This document shows positions 1 through 5,659 of a DNA stretch of 6,636 bases, one piece after another. The DNA lies in contig JAIENF010000029.1 of NCBI GenBank assembly GCA_019751575.1, forward strand, positions 1 through 6,636, in the 5' to 3' direction. Position 1 is the first letter of the stretch. Each line of letters starts with the position of its first letter. The notes beneath the pieces are model-generated. The model worked only from the letters and a program-made list of their open reading frames with translations. It was not told where the DNA came from and made no database searches. A program made the translations under genes and the position numbers. This stretch comes from Burkholderiales bacterium. Lineage in GTDB: Bacteria; Pseudomonadota; Gammaproteobacteria; Burkholderiales; CAIKXV01.

Positions 1-609
1 CGGCGCGTCCACCACGACGTTGGTGTTGGTCGGGTCGTGGATGGTGGTGATCTGTCCGTGGCGGATGCCGATCGCCTCGTGCACGACCTTGACTACCGGT
101 GCGAGGCAGTTGGTGGTGCAGGACGCGGCGGTGACGATCCGGTTGCGCGCCGGGTCGTACAGGCCCTCGTTGACGCCGACCACGATGTTCAGCACGTCGC
201 CCACCTTCACCGGCGCGGCGACGATCACCCGCTTCGCGCCACGGTCGAGGTGGCCCTGCAGCGTCTCGGGGGTGAGGAACTTCCCCGTGCACTCGAGCAC
301 CAGGTCGACGCCGAGGTCGCCCCACGGGATGTCGGCGGCCACCGGATGCGACGAGAAGCCGAGCGAACGCGACCCGATCCGGATCGATGCATCGCCTTCG
401 GCTGCGATCGATTCGCGCCACCGGCCCTGCACGGTATCGAAGGCGAGCAGGTGCGCGGTGGCCGCGGCGCCACCCTTGATCTCGTTCAGGTGCACCACGT
501 CCAGCCGGTTGCCGGCACGTGGATCGTCCGACTGCCGTTCTGCGGCACCCAGGGCCGCCCGCAGCGCCAGGCGGCCGATCCGGCCCATGCCATTGATTCC
601 TGTCCGCAT
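1..609 (-). CDS. gap: Type I glyceraldehyde-3-phosphate dehydrogenase, ArsJ-associated type (3' end off the left edge)
   Basis: This gene encodes the first 203 residues of a cytoplasmic NAD(P)-dependent GAPDH and is still open at the edge (a full protein is about 335 residues). The Rossmann start [15 protein letters not shown] lies at residues 4-18. The catalytic motif SCTTNC spans 163-168, with nucleophile Cys164 and partner His191 in TTIHD. The wording differs from glycolytic Gap[10 protein letters not shown] followed by AHLLAFD and GRW (about 41-64), and [20 protein letters not shown] at the end of the visible part. These match, from memory, the GAPDH encoded beside arsJ, where the enzyme makes 1-arseno-3-phosphoglycerate from arsenate and ArsJ exports it. 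The role here is inferred because arsJ would lie off the left edge. Residues about 22-36 form a polar stretch longer than usual between the first helix and second strand. ATG at 609 is supported by a GGAGG seven bases upstream. An out-of-frame ATG at 614 was discounted. Confidence 0.93.
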   Translation of the reverse strand, partial: MRTGINGMGRIGRLALRAALGAAERQSDDPRAGNRLDVVHLNEIKGGAAATAHLLAFDTVQGRWRESIAAEGDASIRIGSRSLGFSSHPVAADIPWGDLGVDLVLECTGKFLTPETLQGHLDRGAKRVIVAAPVKVGDVLNIVVGVNEGLYDPARNRIVTAASCTTNCLAPVVKVVHEAIGIRHGQITTIHDPTNTNVVVDAP

Positions 610-616
610 CGCATTG

Positions 617-621
617 CCTCC
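617..621 (-). promoter_or_regulatory. Ribosome binding site of the GAPDH gene
   Basis: A perfect GGAGG on the minus strand is separated by seven bases from the ATG at 609-607. It selects this start over the overlapping out-of-frame ATG at 614-612, which would lie only two bases from it. Confidence 0.7.
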
Positions 622-630
622 GATCGACCG

Positions 631-646
631 TTCGACATTACTCGAA
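631..646. promoter_or_regulatory. Dyad upstream of the GAPDH gene, possible operator
   Basis: TTCGA and TCGAA form perfect five-base arms around the six-base spacer CATTAC. The centre is about 30 bases upstream of the GAPDH start, within the 115-base non-coding gap 610-724. The site is where a repressor could act, but the arms are short and do not match an ArsR box that I can recognise. No convincing sigma-70 promoter was found in this gap. Confidence 0.3.
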
Positions 647-698
647 AGGTAGTCGCCGGTCGTGACGGCCTGATGACGCGTGGACCGGGGCGGCGAGC

Positions 699-718
699 GC
701 AGCAGCACAACCTGCTGC
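699..718. other. Stem-loop in the MGMT-GAPDH intergenic gap
   Basis: GCAGCAG at 699-705 pairs perfectly with CTGCTGC at 712-718 around a six-base loop. On the minus strand it lies just after the MGMT-family stop codon. It has no following T-run, so it is not a standard intrinsic terminator. It could attenuate read-through into the GAPDH gene or protect the upstream mRNA end. Confidence 0.35.
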
Positions 719-724
719 CGTGCT

Positions 725-1156
725 TCACGCCTCCGTACCGCGCTCCAGCTCGCGGTACGTAGCGATCATCGCCGAGTCGCAACTGAGCCGCGCGGCGATC
801 CGGCTCCCCGGTTCGATCACCCGCCAGAACGGAACCACGTCGGTGCGTAGCCTGCCTTCCTGCAGCTCGGCGATCGCGACCTCGGCGACCACCTTCAGGT
901 AGATCGCGGTGGTGACCGGGCAGGTGGCCTGCGCGCCGTTGCGTCGCGCCAGCTCATTGCGCAGGCGCTCCACGGTACGGGTCTCGCCGGCGGGGATGCG
1001 CGCGATGTAGTTCGCGATGACGCCCGGCGAGCCGATATAGAGGGTGGAACCTGCCCGGATGCCGGCGAAGTCGGATTCCAGCACCACCGTCTTCGGCGGC
1101 CGTGCCTTGTCGAAACGACGGCGCCAGTCGGTGGCGCGGGAACGTCCAGCCGCCAT
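725..1156 (-). CDS. MGMT-family (alkyltransferase-like fold) protein lacking the acceptor cysteine
   Basis: This 143-residue protein resembles the small MGMT-family proteins related to the DNA-binding domain of O6-alkylguanine-DNA alkyltransferase. A basic N-terminus (1-22) leads into a winged-helix-like region with [19 protein letters not shown] (54-72), which parallels the IPxGxxxTY recognition segment. CPVTTAIY (79-86) and VVPFWRVI (107-114) follow. In true alkyltransferases the last motif is IPCHRVI with the acceptor Cys. Here PCHR reads PFWR (109-112), so direct methyl transfer by that residue is not possible. The function is unknown. Binding of alkylated DNA without repair, as in ATL proteins, is one option. 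ATG at 1156 has GGAG eight bases upstream, overlapping the end of the SRPBCC gene. The two genes are three bases apart and probably co-transcribed. Confidence 0.82.
   Translation of the reverse strand: MAAGRSRATDWRRRFDKARPPKTVVLESDFAGIRAGSTLYIGSPGVIANYIARIPAGETRTVERLRNELARRNGAQATCPVTTAIYLKVVAEVAIAELQEGRLRTDVVPFWRVIEPGSRIAARLSCDSAMIATYRELERGTEA
734..759. repeat. Perfect 9-base inverted repeat at the 3' end of the MGMT-family gene
   Basis: CGTACCGCG at 734-742 and CGCGGTACG at 751-759 are exact inverse complements around an eight-base loop. The repeat overlaps the last dozen codons (YRELERGT) of the minus-strand gene. No T-tract follows on either strand, so a classical terminator is unlikely. 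A stable mRNA 3' hairpin is possible, and so is codon-driven coincidence. Confidence 0.45.
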
Positions 1157-1159
1157 GGA

Positions 1160-1675
1160 TCAATCTCCCTTGCCAGCCTGGCGGGTAACCTCCGCCGCAA
1201 GTTCGTCGAGGTAGCGGGCCGCGAACGCGTCCGGCGCGAAGAACAGACGCGAGAGGATTCGTCCGATCGGCGAGGCGACCGTCGACTGCTCCGATACGTG
1301 TATGGCTGTTCCGCCGGTCGTATCGGCCTGCAGCCCGGCCTGCCAGCGACCGCTATAGCCGCGGCTGCTGTCGAACCGCAGGGCGAGGCGGTTGTCACTC
1401 TCTTCAGTCATCCGGAAGACGATCCGTTCCCCGTCGATCCGGACTTCTGTCCATGTCCCGTCAGGGCCACGCTCGACGAGCGCCAGCCCGGAACGCCATA
1501 GCGGCTGGCGCTCGACGGCGAGGATCACCGCCCGCACCCTTGCCGGCGGGGCATCGATCGAGCGCGCGGCATGGCCGGTGCGGGCGGGGGGCAGCAGGTA
1601 GCCCGTGGTCATCACGATCGCGGCCAGGAGTATGAGGAACGCCAGGAGCGTTGCGAGCATTCGCGGAATCTTCAT
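1160..1675 (-). CDS. Membrane-anchored SRPBCC-family (START/polyketide cyclase-like) protein
   Basis: This 171-residue protein has a short basic start (MKIPR) and one hydrophobic segment at about 6-28, ending in GYLLPP. That indicates an uncleaved N-terminal anchor with the rest probably outside the cytoplasm. The soluble part reads as an SRPBCC domain: SIDAPPARVRAVILAVERQP (39-58), W60RS, WTEV (75-78), the strand-rich middle, GRWQAGL (109-115) and GGTAIHVSEQ (121-130), then a long C-terminal helix (about 136-166). The family binds hydrophobic ligands in a deep pocket, but no ligand can be read from this sequence. The frame stays open upstream to a GTG at 1792. ATG 1675 was chosen because the membrane segment should be N-terminal and a promoter-like element lies at 1733-1762. 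No good Shine-Dalgarno precedes it, and an ATG at 1723 is the alternative. It is the first gene of the leftward unit. Confidence 0.78.
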   Translation of the reverse strand: MKIPRMLATLLAFLILLAAIVMTTGYLLPPARTGHAARSIDAPPARVRAVILAVERQPLWRSGLALVERGPDGTWTEVRIDGERIVFRMTEESDNRLALRFDSSRGYSGRWQAGLQADTTGGTAIHVSEQSTVASPIGRILSRLFFAPDAFAARYLDELAAEVTRQAGKGD

Positions 1676-1732
1676 CGACGGCAGGCGAAGGAAAGAAGTG
1701 GCGGATGCTCCCTCGCCTTGCATCTGCGCGCA

Positions 1733-1762
1733 ATAATCCCGCTTTTTGTCCTTTTGAATCAA
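1733..1762 (-). promoter_or_regulatory. Candidate sigma-70-like promoter for the leftward SRPBCC/MGMT unit
   Basis: On the minus strand TTGATT (1762-1757) and GATTAT (1738-1733) are separated by 18 bases, each matching four of six consensus positions. They sit in an A+T-rich patch that stands out from its G+C-rich surroundings. Initiation would fall near 1725, giving a leader of about 50 bases before the ATG at 1675. Confidence 0.35.
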
Positions 1763-1839
1763 TCGGCTGGCTTCTCTGCGCGCGAATCGCACGGGCCGCC
1801 TGCCGGCCCGTGGTGCCCGGCGCGGACGCGGACTGGACC

Positions 1840-1868
1840 TTGCATCCTCCCCGCCCGATCGCTAGCAT
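1840..1868 (+). promoter_or_regulatory. Candidate promoter for the rightward catabolic operon
   Basis: TTGCAT (1840-1845) and TAGCAT (1863-1868) are separated by 17 bases. The -35 is poor (three of six) and the -10 moderate (four of six), as expected of a promoter needing activation. Initiation near 1875 would place the dyad at 1888-1902 just downstream. Apart from these sites and the leftward promoter, the 250-base spacer 1676-1925 shows no coding potential I can support. Confidence 0.25.
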
Positions 1869-1887
1869 TCCTGTTACCGTAATGAGA

Positions 1888-1902
1888 TTCCGCTCAACGG
1901 AA
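1888..1902. promoter_or_regulatory. Palindrome TTCCG-N5-CGGAA, candidate IclR-type operator
   Basis: The arms TTCCG (1888-1892) and CGGAA (1898-1902) are exact inverse complements around CTCAA. The site lies 23 bases before the first operon start codon, in the only sizeable spacer upstream of an operon that contains an IclR-family gene. Fifteen-base palindromes are typical IclR-family operators, but the match to this particular regulator is inference. Confidence 0.4.
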
Positions 1903-1925
1903 CAATAGCTCCATCCGGAGGACAC

Positions 1926-2387
1926 ATGCCCGCCACGGCACCTGCATCCGTCCGCAATGCGCCCCATGTCGGGCGCGCGTTGCGAGCGGCCGACGTCACC
2001 CGCGCCGAAGATGGCGAACTGCACCTGTCCGGCGCCGAGTGCAGCGACTGCGGCACCCGCATCTTTCCCGGCGCGCCGGTCTGCCCGTCCTGCAATGGCG
2101 AACGGATGAAGCCCCTGCCGCTGGGCAGCAGCGGCACGCTGTACGCCTGCTCGACCGTGCATGTCGCCCCCGCCGCCTGGCAGGTGCCGTACGTGATCGG
2201 CTATGTCGATCTGCCGGAAGGCGTGCGCGTGTTCGGCAAGATCGCCGGCACCGATGGCGTCGCCGCGGGCCTCGCACCCGACATCACGGTGCGCGTGCAT
2301 GTCGAAGAAGCGGCCGTATCGGACGCCAACCCGGCGGACGCCAGCCCGGCCGCGCCGACCTACCACTACTGGTTCGCGCCCGCCTGA
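1926..2387 (+). CDS. Zn-ribbon/OB-fold protein (DUF35 type), thiolase partner
   Basis: This 153-residue protein carries a rubredoxin-like zinc ribbon and then an OB-fold. The zinc ligands are Cys39, Cys42, Cys53 and Cys56 (CSDCG and CPSCN). The OB-fold occupies about 60-127, with LYACSTVHVAP (72-82), PYVIGYVDL (88-96) and GVRVFGKI (99-106). An acidic/Ala-Pro linker leads to a YHYWFAP end. DUF35 proteins are usually encoded beside thiolase-like enzymes. They form complexes with them, binding acyl-CoA or shaping the active site, as ChsH2 does with the Ltp2 aldolase in steroid degradation. Here the thiolase gene follows after 26 bases, fitting the same partnership. The start has GGAGG four bases upstream, a rather short but acceptable spacing. 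It is the first gene of the operon. Confidence 0.9.
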   Translation: MPATAPASVRNAPHVGRALRAADVTRAEDGELHLSGAECSDCGTRIFPGAPVCPSCNGERMKPLPLGSSGTLYACSTVHVAPAAWQVPYVIGYVDLPEGVRVFGKIAGTDGVAAGLAPDITVRVHVEEAAVSDANPADASPAAPTYHYWFAPA

Positions 2388-2413
2388 GCGGCGGCCGGCC
2401 TGGAGGAAAGCTG

Positions 2414-3565
2414 ATGCACGCCAACCTGCGTCCCGTGTCGGTGATCGGCACCGGCATGATCAAGTTCGGGAAGCACCGCGACCTCACGGTGCCCGCCCTC
2501 GCCCAGCCCGCCGTGCGCGATGCGCTGCGCGAGGCGAAGCTGGAGCCGAAGCAGATCGAGGCCATCTACGCCGGCACCGCCACCTCCGGCTGGATGCCCG
2601 GCCAGCGTGTCGCGCGCGACACCGGCATGAGCGGCGTGCCGGTCGTCAACTGCGAGAACGCCTGCTCGAGCAGCGCGACCGCCTTCCGCGAGGCCTGGGT
2701 GGCGGTGGCCGCCGGCCTGTACGACTATGTGCTGGTGTTCGGCGTCGAGCAGTTGACCAAGCTCGGCGGCGGCACGCTGCCGCTCGACCAGGACGACATC
2801 GAAGTGTCCAACGGCATGGTGATGCCGGCGCTCTACGCGATGCGCGCCCAGCGCTACCTGCACGACTACGGCGCCACCGAACGAGACCTCGCGGAAGTCG
2901 CGGTGAAGGCACGCCGCCATGGCGCGCTCAATCCCGATGCACAGTTCCGCACCGAGACCACGGTCGAGGAAGTGCTGGCCTCGCGCCGGATCGCCGATCC
3001 GCTGACGCTGCTGCAGTGCTGCCCGACCGGCGACGGTGCGGCCGCGGTGGTTATCTGCCCGACCGAACGGGCCTCGGCCCACAGCGACCGTCCGGTGAAG
3101 GTGCTCGGCTCGCACCTCGCTTCGGGCAGGTACATCCCCGGGTTCCGCGACATGACCACGCCCGAGATCACGCAGCGGTGCTCCAGCGAACTGTACGAGG
3201 AGACCGGCCTCGGCGCCGAGGACATCGACGTGCTCGAATGCCATGACGCATTCACCATCGCCGAACTGCTCTACTACGAAGCACTCGGCCTGTGTCCGCG
3301 CGGCGAGGCGGTACGGCTGCTGCGCGACGGCACCACCTCGCTCGGCGGGCGGGTGCCGGTGAATCCGAGCGGCGGCCTGCTGTCGAAGGGGCATCCGGTC
3401 GGCGCCAGCGGTGCCGCGCAGATCGTCGAGATCGTGCGGCAGCTGCAGGGCCGCTGCGGCAGCCGGCAGGTCGAAGGCGCGAAGGTCGGGCTGACCCATG
3501 TCACCGGCGGCGGCACCTCGGGCTTCGACCATGGTGCCTGCGCGATCCACCTGTTCGGCGTCTGA
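2414..3565 (+). CDS. Thiolase-superfamily protein (SCP2-thiolase/acetyl-CoA acetyltransferase-like)
   Basis: This 383-residue protein, the usual length, has both thiolase halves. The first half holds the nucleophile Cys84 in NCENACSSS (79-87). The second half has ECHDAFT (275-281) with His277, NPSGGLLSKGHPVGASG (317-333) with His327, and a TGGGTSGFDHGACAIHLF end (364-381). HDAF in place of NEAF is the SCP2-type signature. The usual second cysteine is absent at both known places: the CxGGG position is Val363, and the HDCF cysteine is Ala279. Thiolysis or condensation is therefore uncertain. With the DUF35 protein next door, an acyltransferase or Ltp2-like retro-aldol role is possible. ATG 2414 has GGAGGA six bases upstream. 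The frame stays open further upstream through the DUF35 gene, but that part is out-of-frame shadow and not a fusion. Confidence 0.92.
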   Translation: MHANLRPVSVIGTGMIKFGKHRDLTVPALAQPAVRDALREAKLEPKQIEAIYAGTATSGWMPGQRVARDTGMSGVPVVNCENACSSSATAFREAWVAVAAGLYDYVLVFGVEQLTKLGGGTLPLDQDDIEVSNGMVMPALYAMRAQRYLHDYGATERDLAEVAVKARRHGALNPDAQFRTETTVEEVLASRRIADPLTLLQCCPTGDGAAAVVICPTERASAHSDRPVKVLGSHLASGRYIPGFRDMTTPEITQRCSSELYEETGLGAEDIDVLECHDAFTIAELLYYEALGLCPRGEAVRLLRDGTTSLGGRVPVNPSGGLLSKGHPVGASGAAQIVEIVRQLQGRCGSRQVEGAKVGLTHVTGGGTSGFDHGACAIHLFGV

Positions 3566-3573
3566 AGCCCGTA

Positions 3574-4362
3574 GTGTCCGACCCCTCGGCATCCGGACCG
3601 CAGCGCGCGCCAGCCGATACCGGCACCGTCGCGCGTGCGGTCGCGGTGCTGCGCGCGGTGGCCGAGTCCGGTGACGGCACGCAGATCAAGCGGATCAGCG
3701 CCGACCTGCGGCTGCCTGCATCGACGGTCCACCGGCTGCTCGACCTGCTGATGCGCGAAGGCATGATCGAACGCGACGAGGAAGCGCCCACTTACCGTGC
3801 AGGGCGCGAATTCCTGAGACTTGCGTCTATCGTGGCCAGCCGGCATCCCTTGCAGGCGATTGCCGCACCGCTGCTCGAACAGGCGGTGGCGTCGATGAAC
3901 GAGACCGCCTACCTGTGCCTCTACCTGCCGCGCGAGCACCGGCTCACGTTCGCCGCGCATGTCGAATCGACGCATCCGCTCGGCTACCGCGTGCGCAGCC
4001 ATGAGCCGCAGACGCTGCTCACCGGAGCCTCGGGCCGCTCGATCCTCGCCTTCCTGCCGGCGGACGAGGTGGATGCGGTGCTGGCGCGCGAGGGTGTCGC
4101 CGGCCGTCCGGATGTCGCGCCCGATCTCGCCGCGATCCGCGCGCGCGGCTACGCCCTGTCGCTCGGCCAGCGCATCGCCGGCGCGGTCGGCATCTTCGCG
4201 CCGGTGTTCGGCGCGGGCGGCCGCGTCACCGGTTCGCTCGGCTTCACCATCCCTGAACAACGATTCGACCCGGCCCGCGAGGCCGAGTTCGCGCAGGAGG
4301 CGTGCCGCCTCGCTACCGAACTCTCCGCGGGGCTCGGCTACCGCGCCCGGAAGAGCGCCTGA
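3574..4362 (+). CDS. IclR-family transcriptional regulator
   Basis: This 262-residue protein has an N-terminal winged helix-turn-helix at about 17-80. It starts GTVARAVAVLRAVAESGDG, with the recognition helix near LPASTVHRLLDLL and the wing near RDEEAPTYRAG. The C-terminal effector-binding domain covers about 90-255, with GASGRSILAFLP (151-162), RGYALSLGQRIAGAVGIFAP (191-210) and a GRVTGSLGF strand (216-224). IclR proteins bind small organic acids or their CoA esters and repress or activate catabolic operons. This one lies inside its presumed target operon, eight bases after the thiolase stop and 12 before the CoA-transferase start, so it is probably autoregulated. GTG 3574 was chosen as the first in-frame start after the thiolase gene. 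It has no clear Shine-Dalgarno, so coupling to upstream translation is likely. Confidence 0.9.
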   Translation: MSDPSASGPQRAPADTGTVARAVAVLRAVAESGDGTQIKRISADLRLPASTVHRLLDLLMREGMIERDEEAPTYRAGREFLRLASIVASRHPLQAIAAPLLEQAVASMNETAYLCLYLPREHRLTFAAHVESTHPLGYRVRSHEPQTLLTGASGRSILAFLPADEVDAVLAREGVAGRPDVAPDLAAIRARGYALSLGQRIAGAVGIFAPVFGAGGRVTGSLGFTIPEQRFDPAREAEFAQEACRLATELSAGLGYRARKSA

Positions 4363-4374
4363 GGAGCAGACCCG

Positions 4375-5622
4375 ATGCCTGAAGCTGCGCTGGATGCCGC
4401 ACCCGCCCCGTCCGACGGCGCGCGACCGCTGAAGGGCGTGCGCGTGCTCGACCTGACCCAGTTCCTGTCCGGCCCGTACGCGACGCAGATACTGGCCGAC
4501 CTCGGCGCCGAGGTGATCAAGGTCGAGCCGCACGGGGGCGACTCCTCGCGGCACATCCCGCCGTACTTCGTCGGCCCCGACAGCGCGTACTACCTGAGCG
4601 TCAACCGCAACAAGCAGAGCGTCGCGGTCGACATGAAGCATGCCGACGGGAAGACGCTGGTGCGCGAACTCGCGCTGAAGAGCGACGTGCTGATCGAGAA
4701 CTTCCGGCCGGGCGTCGCGGCCAAGCTGGGCCTCGATCCGGCATCCCTGTCCGCAGCCCATCCGGGGCTGGTCTGGTGCAGCATCTCGGGCTTCGGGCAG
4801 GATGGTCCCTATCGTGAGCTTCCGGCCTACGACATGATCGTGCAGGCCCTGTCCGGCGGCATGAGCCTGACCGGCGAGAGCGGCGGGCTGCCGGTGCGCT
4901 CCGGCATCCCGCTGGGCGACCTCGCGGCGGGCATGTTCGCGGTGATCTCGATCCAGGCGGCACTGCTCGAGCGCACGCGCACCGGCAAGGGCAAGCAGAT
5001 CGACATCTCGATGCTCGACTGCCAGGTGTCGATGCTCACCTACCAGGCCGCCTACCACCTGGTCGCCGGCGTGGTGCCCGGCACCCAGGGCCGGGCGCAC
5101 GACTCGTTCGCGACCTATCGCACGTTCATCGCCGGCGACGGCGTGAACGTCGTCGTCTGCGCGAACACCGACCGCATGTGGGAAGACATGGCGCGCGAGC
5201 TCGGCGTCGCGCACATGCTCGACGACCCGCGCTACAAGAGCAACGGCGATCGCCATGCCAACCGCGACACGCTGCTGCCGGCGCTCGACCAGGCGTTCCT
5301 GGCCCAGCCAGCCGAGCACTGGGTCGCGCGCTTCCGCGCGAAGGGCATCCCGGTGGGCAGCGTGAACACCCTCGACCGGGCACTGAGCGACCCGCAGGTC
5401 CGGCACCGGCAGATGGTGCTGCCGCTCGACGACGGCCGCGGCCATCGCGTCGAGGTCGCGGGCAACCCGATCAAGTTCACCGGCGAGACGCCGCCGCCGG
5501 ACCGCTATCCGCCGACGCTCGGCGAAGACAACGCGCGCGTGCTCGGCGACGTGCTGCAGTGGGATGCCGCGCGAATCGCCGCGCTGGTGGAGGCTGGCGT
5601 GCTGAAGGCACCTGCCGCCTGA
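4375..5622 (+). CDS. CaiB/BaiF family (class III) CoA-transferase
   Basis: This 415-residue protein has the normal length for the family. Class III transferases move CoA between an acyl-CoA and a free acid through an aspartyl-CoA thioester. Visible landmarks are VLDLTQFLSGPYATQILADLG (24-44), AEVIKVEPHGGD (45-56), NRNKQSVAVDMK (77-88), LIENFRPGV (106-114), SGFGQDGPY (138-146), AYDMIVQALSG (151-161) with probable catalytic Asp153, and GKGKQIDISMLD (about 204-215). The C-terminal half carries the usual GIPVGSVNT segment and ends with the LGEDN motif. The substrate cannot be read from the sequence, and generic formyl-CoA, succinyl-CoA or carnitine labels would be unsafe. Its start has GGAG eight bases upstream, overlapping the regulator's stop codon. 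It probably activates the substrate acid in this operon. Confidence 0.93.
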   Translation: MPEAALDAAPAPSDGARPLKGVRVLDLTQFLSGPYATQILADLGAEVIKVEPHGGDSSRHIPPYFVGPDSAYYLSVNRNKQSVAVDMKHADGKTLVRELALKSDVLIENFRPGVAAKLGLDPASLSAAHPGLVWCSISGFGQDGPYRELPAYDMIVQALSGGMSLTGESGGLPVRSGIPLGDLAAGMFAVISIQAALLERTRTGKGKQIDISMLDCQVSMLTYQAAYHLVAGVVPGTQGRAHDSFATYRTFIAGDGVNVVVCANTDRMWEDMARELGVAHMLDDPRYKSNGDRHANRDTLLPALDQAFLAQPAEHWVARFRAKGIPVGSVNTLDRALSDPQVRHRQMVLPLDDGRGHRVEVAGNPIKFTGETPPPDRYPPTLGEDNARVLGDVLQWDAARIAALVEAGVLKAPAA

Positions 5623-5659
5623 GCCACTTTCGTTCCTGAAATTTCCTGGAGAAACATGG

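Noticed and set aside
734..759. Intrinsic terminator for the MGMT-family gene
   Set aside because: The stem is strong, but no T-run follows on the minus strand and the hairpin lies within coding sequence.
37..762. Plus-strand open frames across the left end
   Set aside because: They are antisense to a clear GAPDH with intact catalytic motifs, and their translations are low-complexity.
1160..1792. Longer SRPBCC protein beginning at a GTG at 1792
   Set aside because: It would place 39 polar residues before the membrane anchor and run across the A+T-rich promoter-like patch.
2039..3565. A 508-codon reading of the thiolase frame that would include a 125-residue N-terminal extension
   Set aside because: The extension overlaps the DUF35 gene in another frame, is Arg-rich with no domain, and a good ribosome site supports ATG 2414.
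5628..5648. Short repeats in the CoA-transferase/SDR spacer: TTCCTG twice at a 10-base interval and the palindrome GAAATTTC
   Set aside because: They are too short to separate from chance, and the second copy overlaps the ribosome binding site. They are not reported as an operator or promoter.
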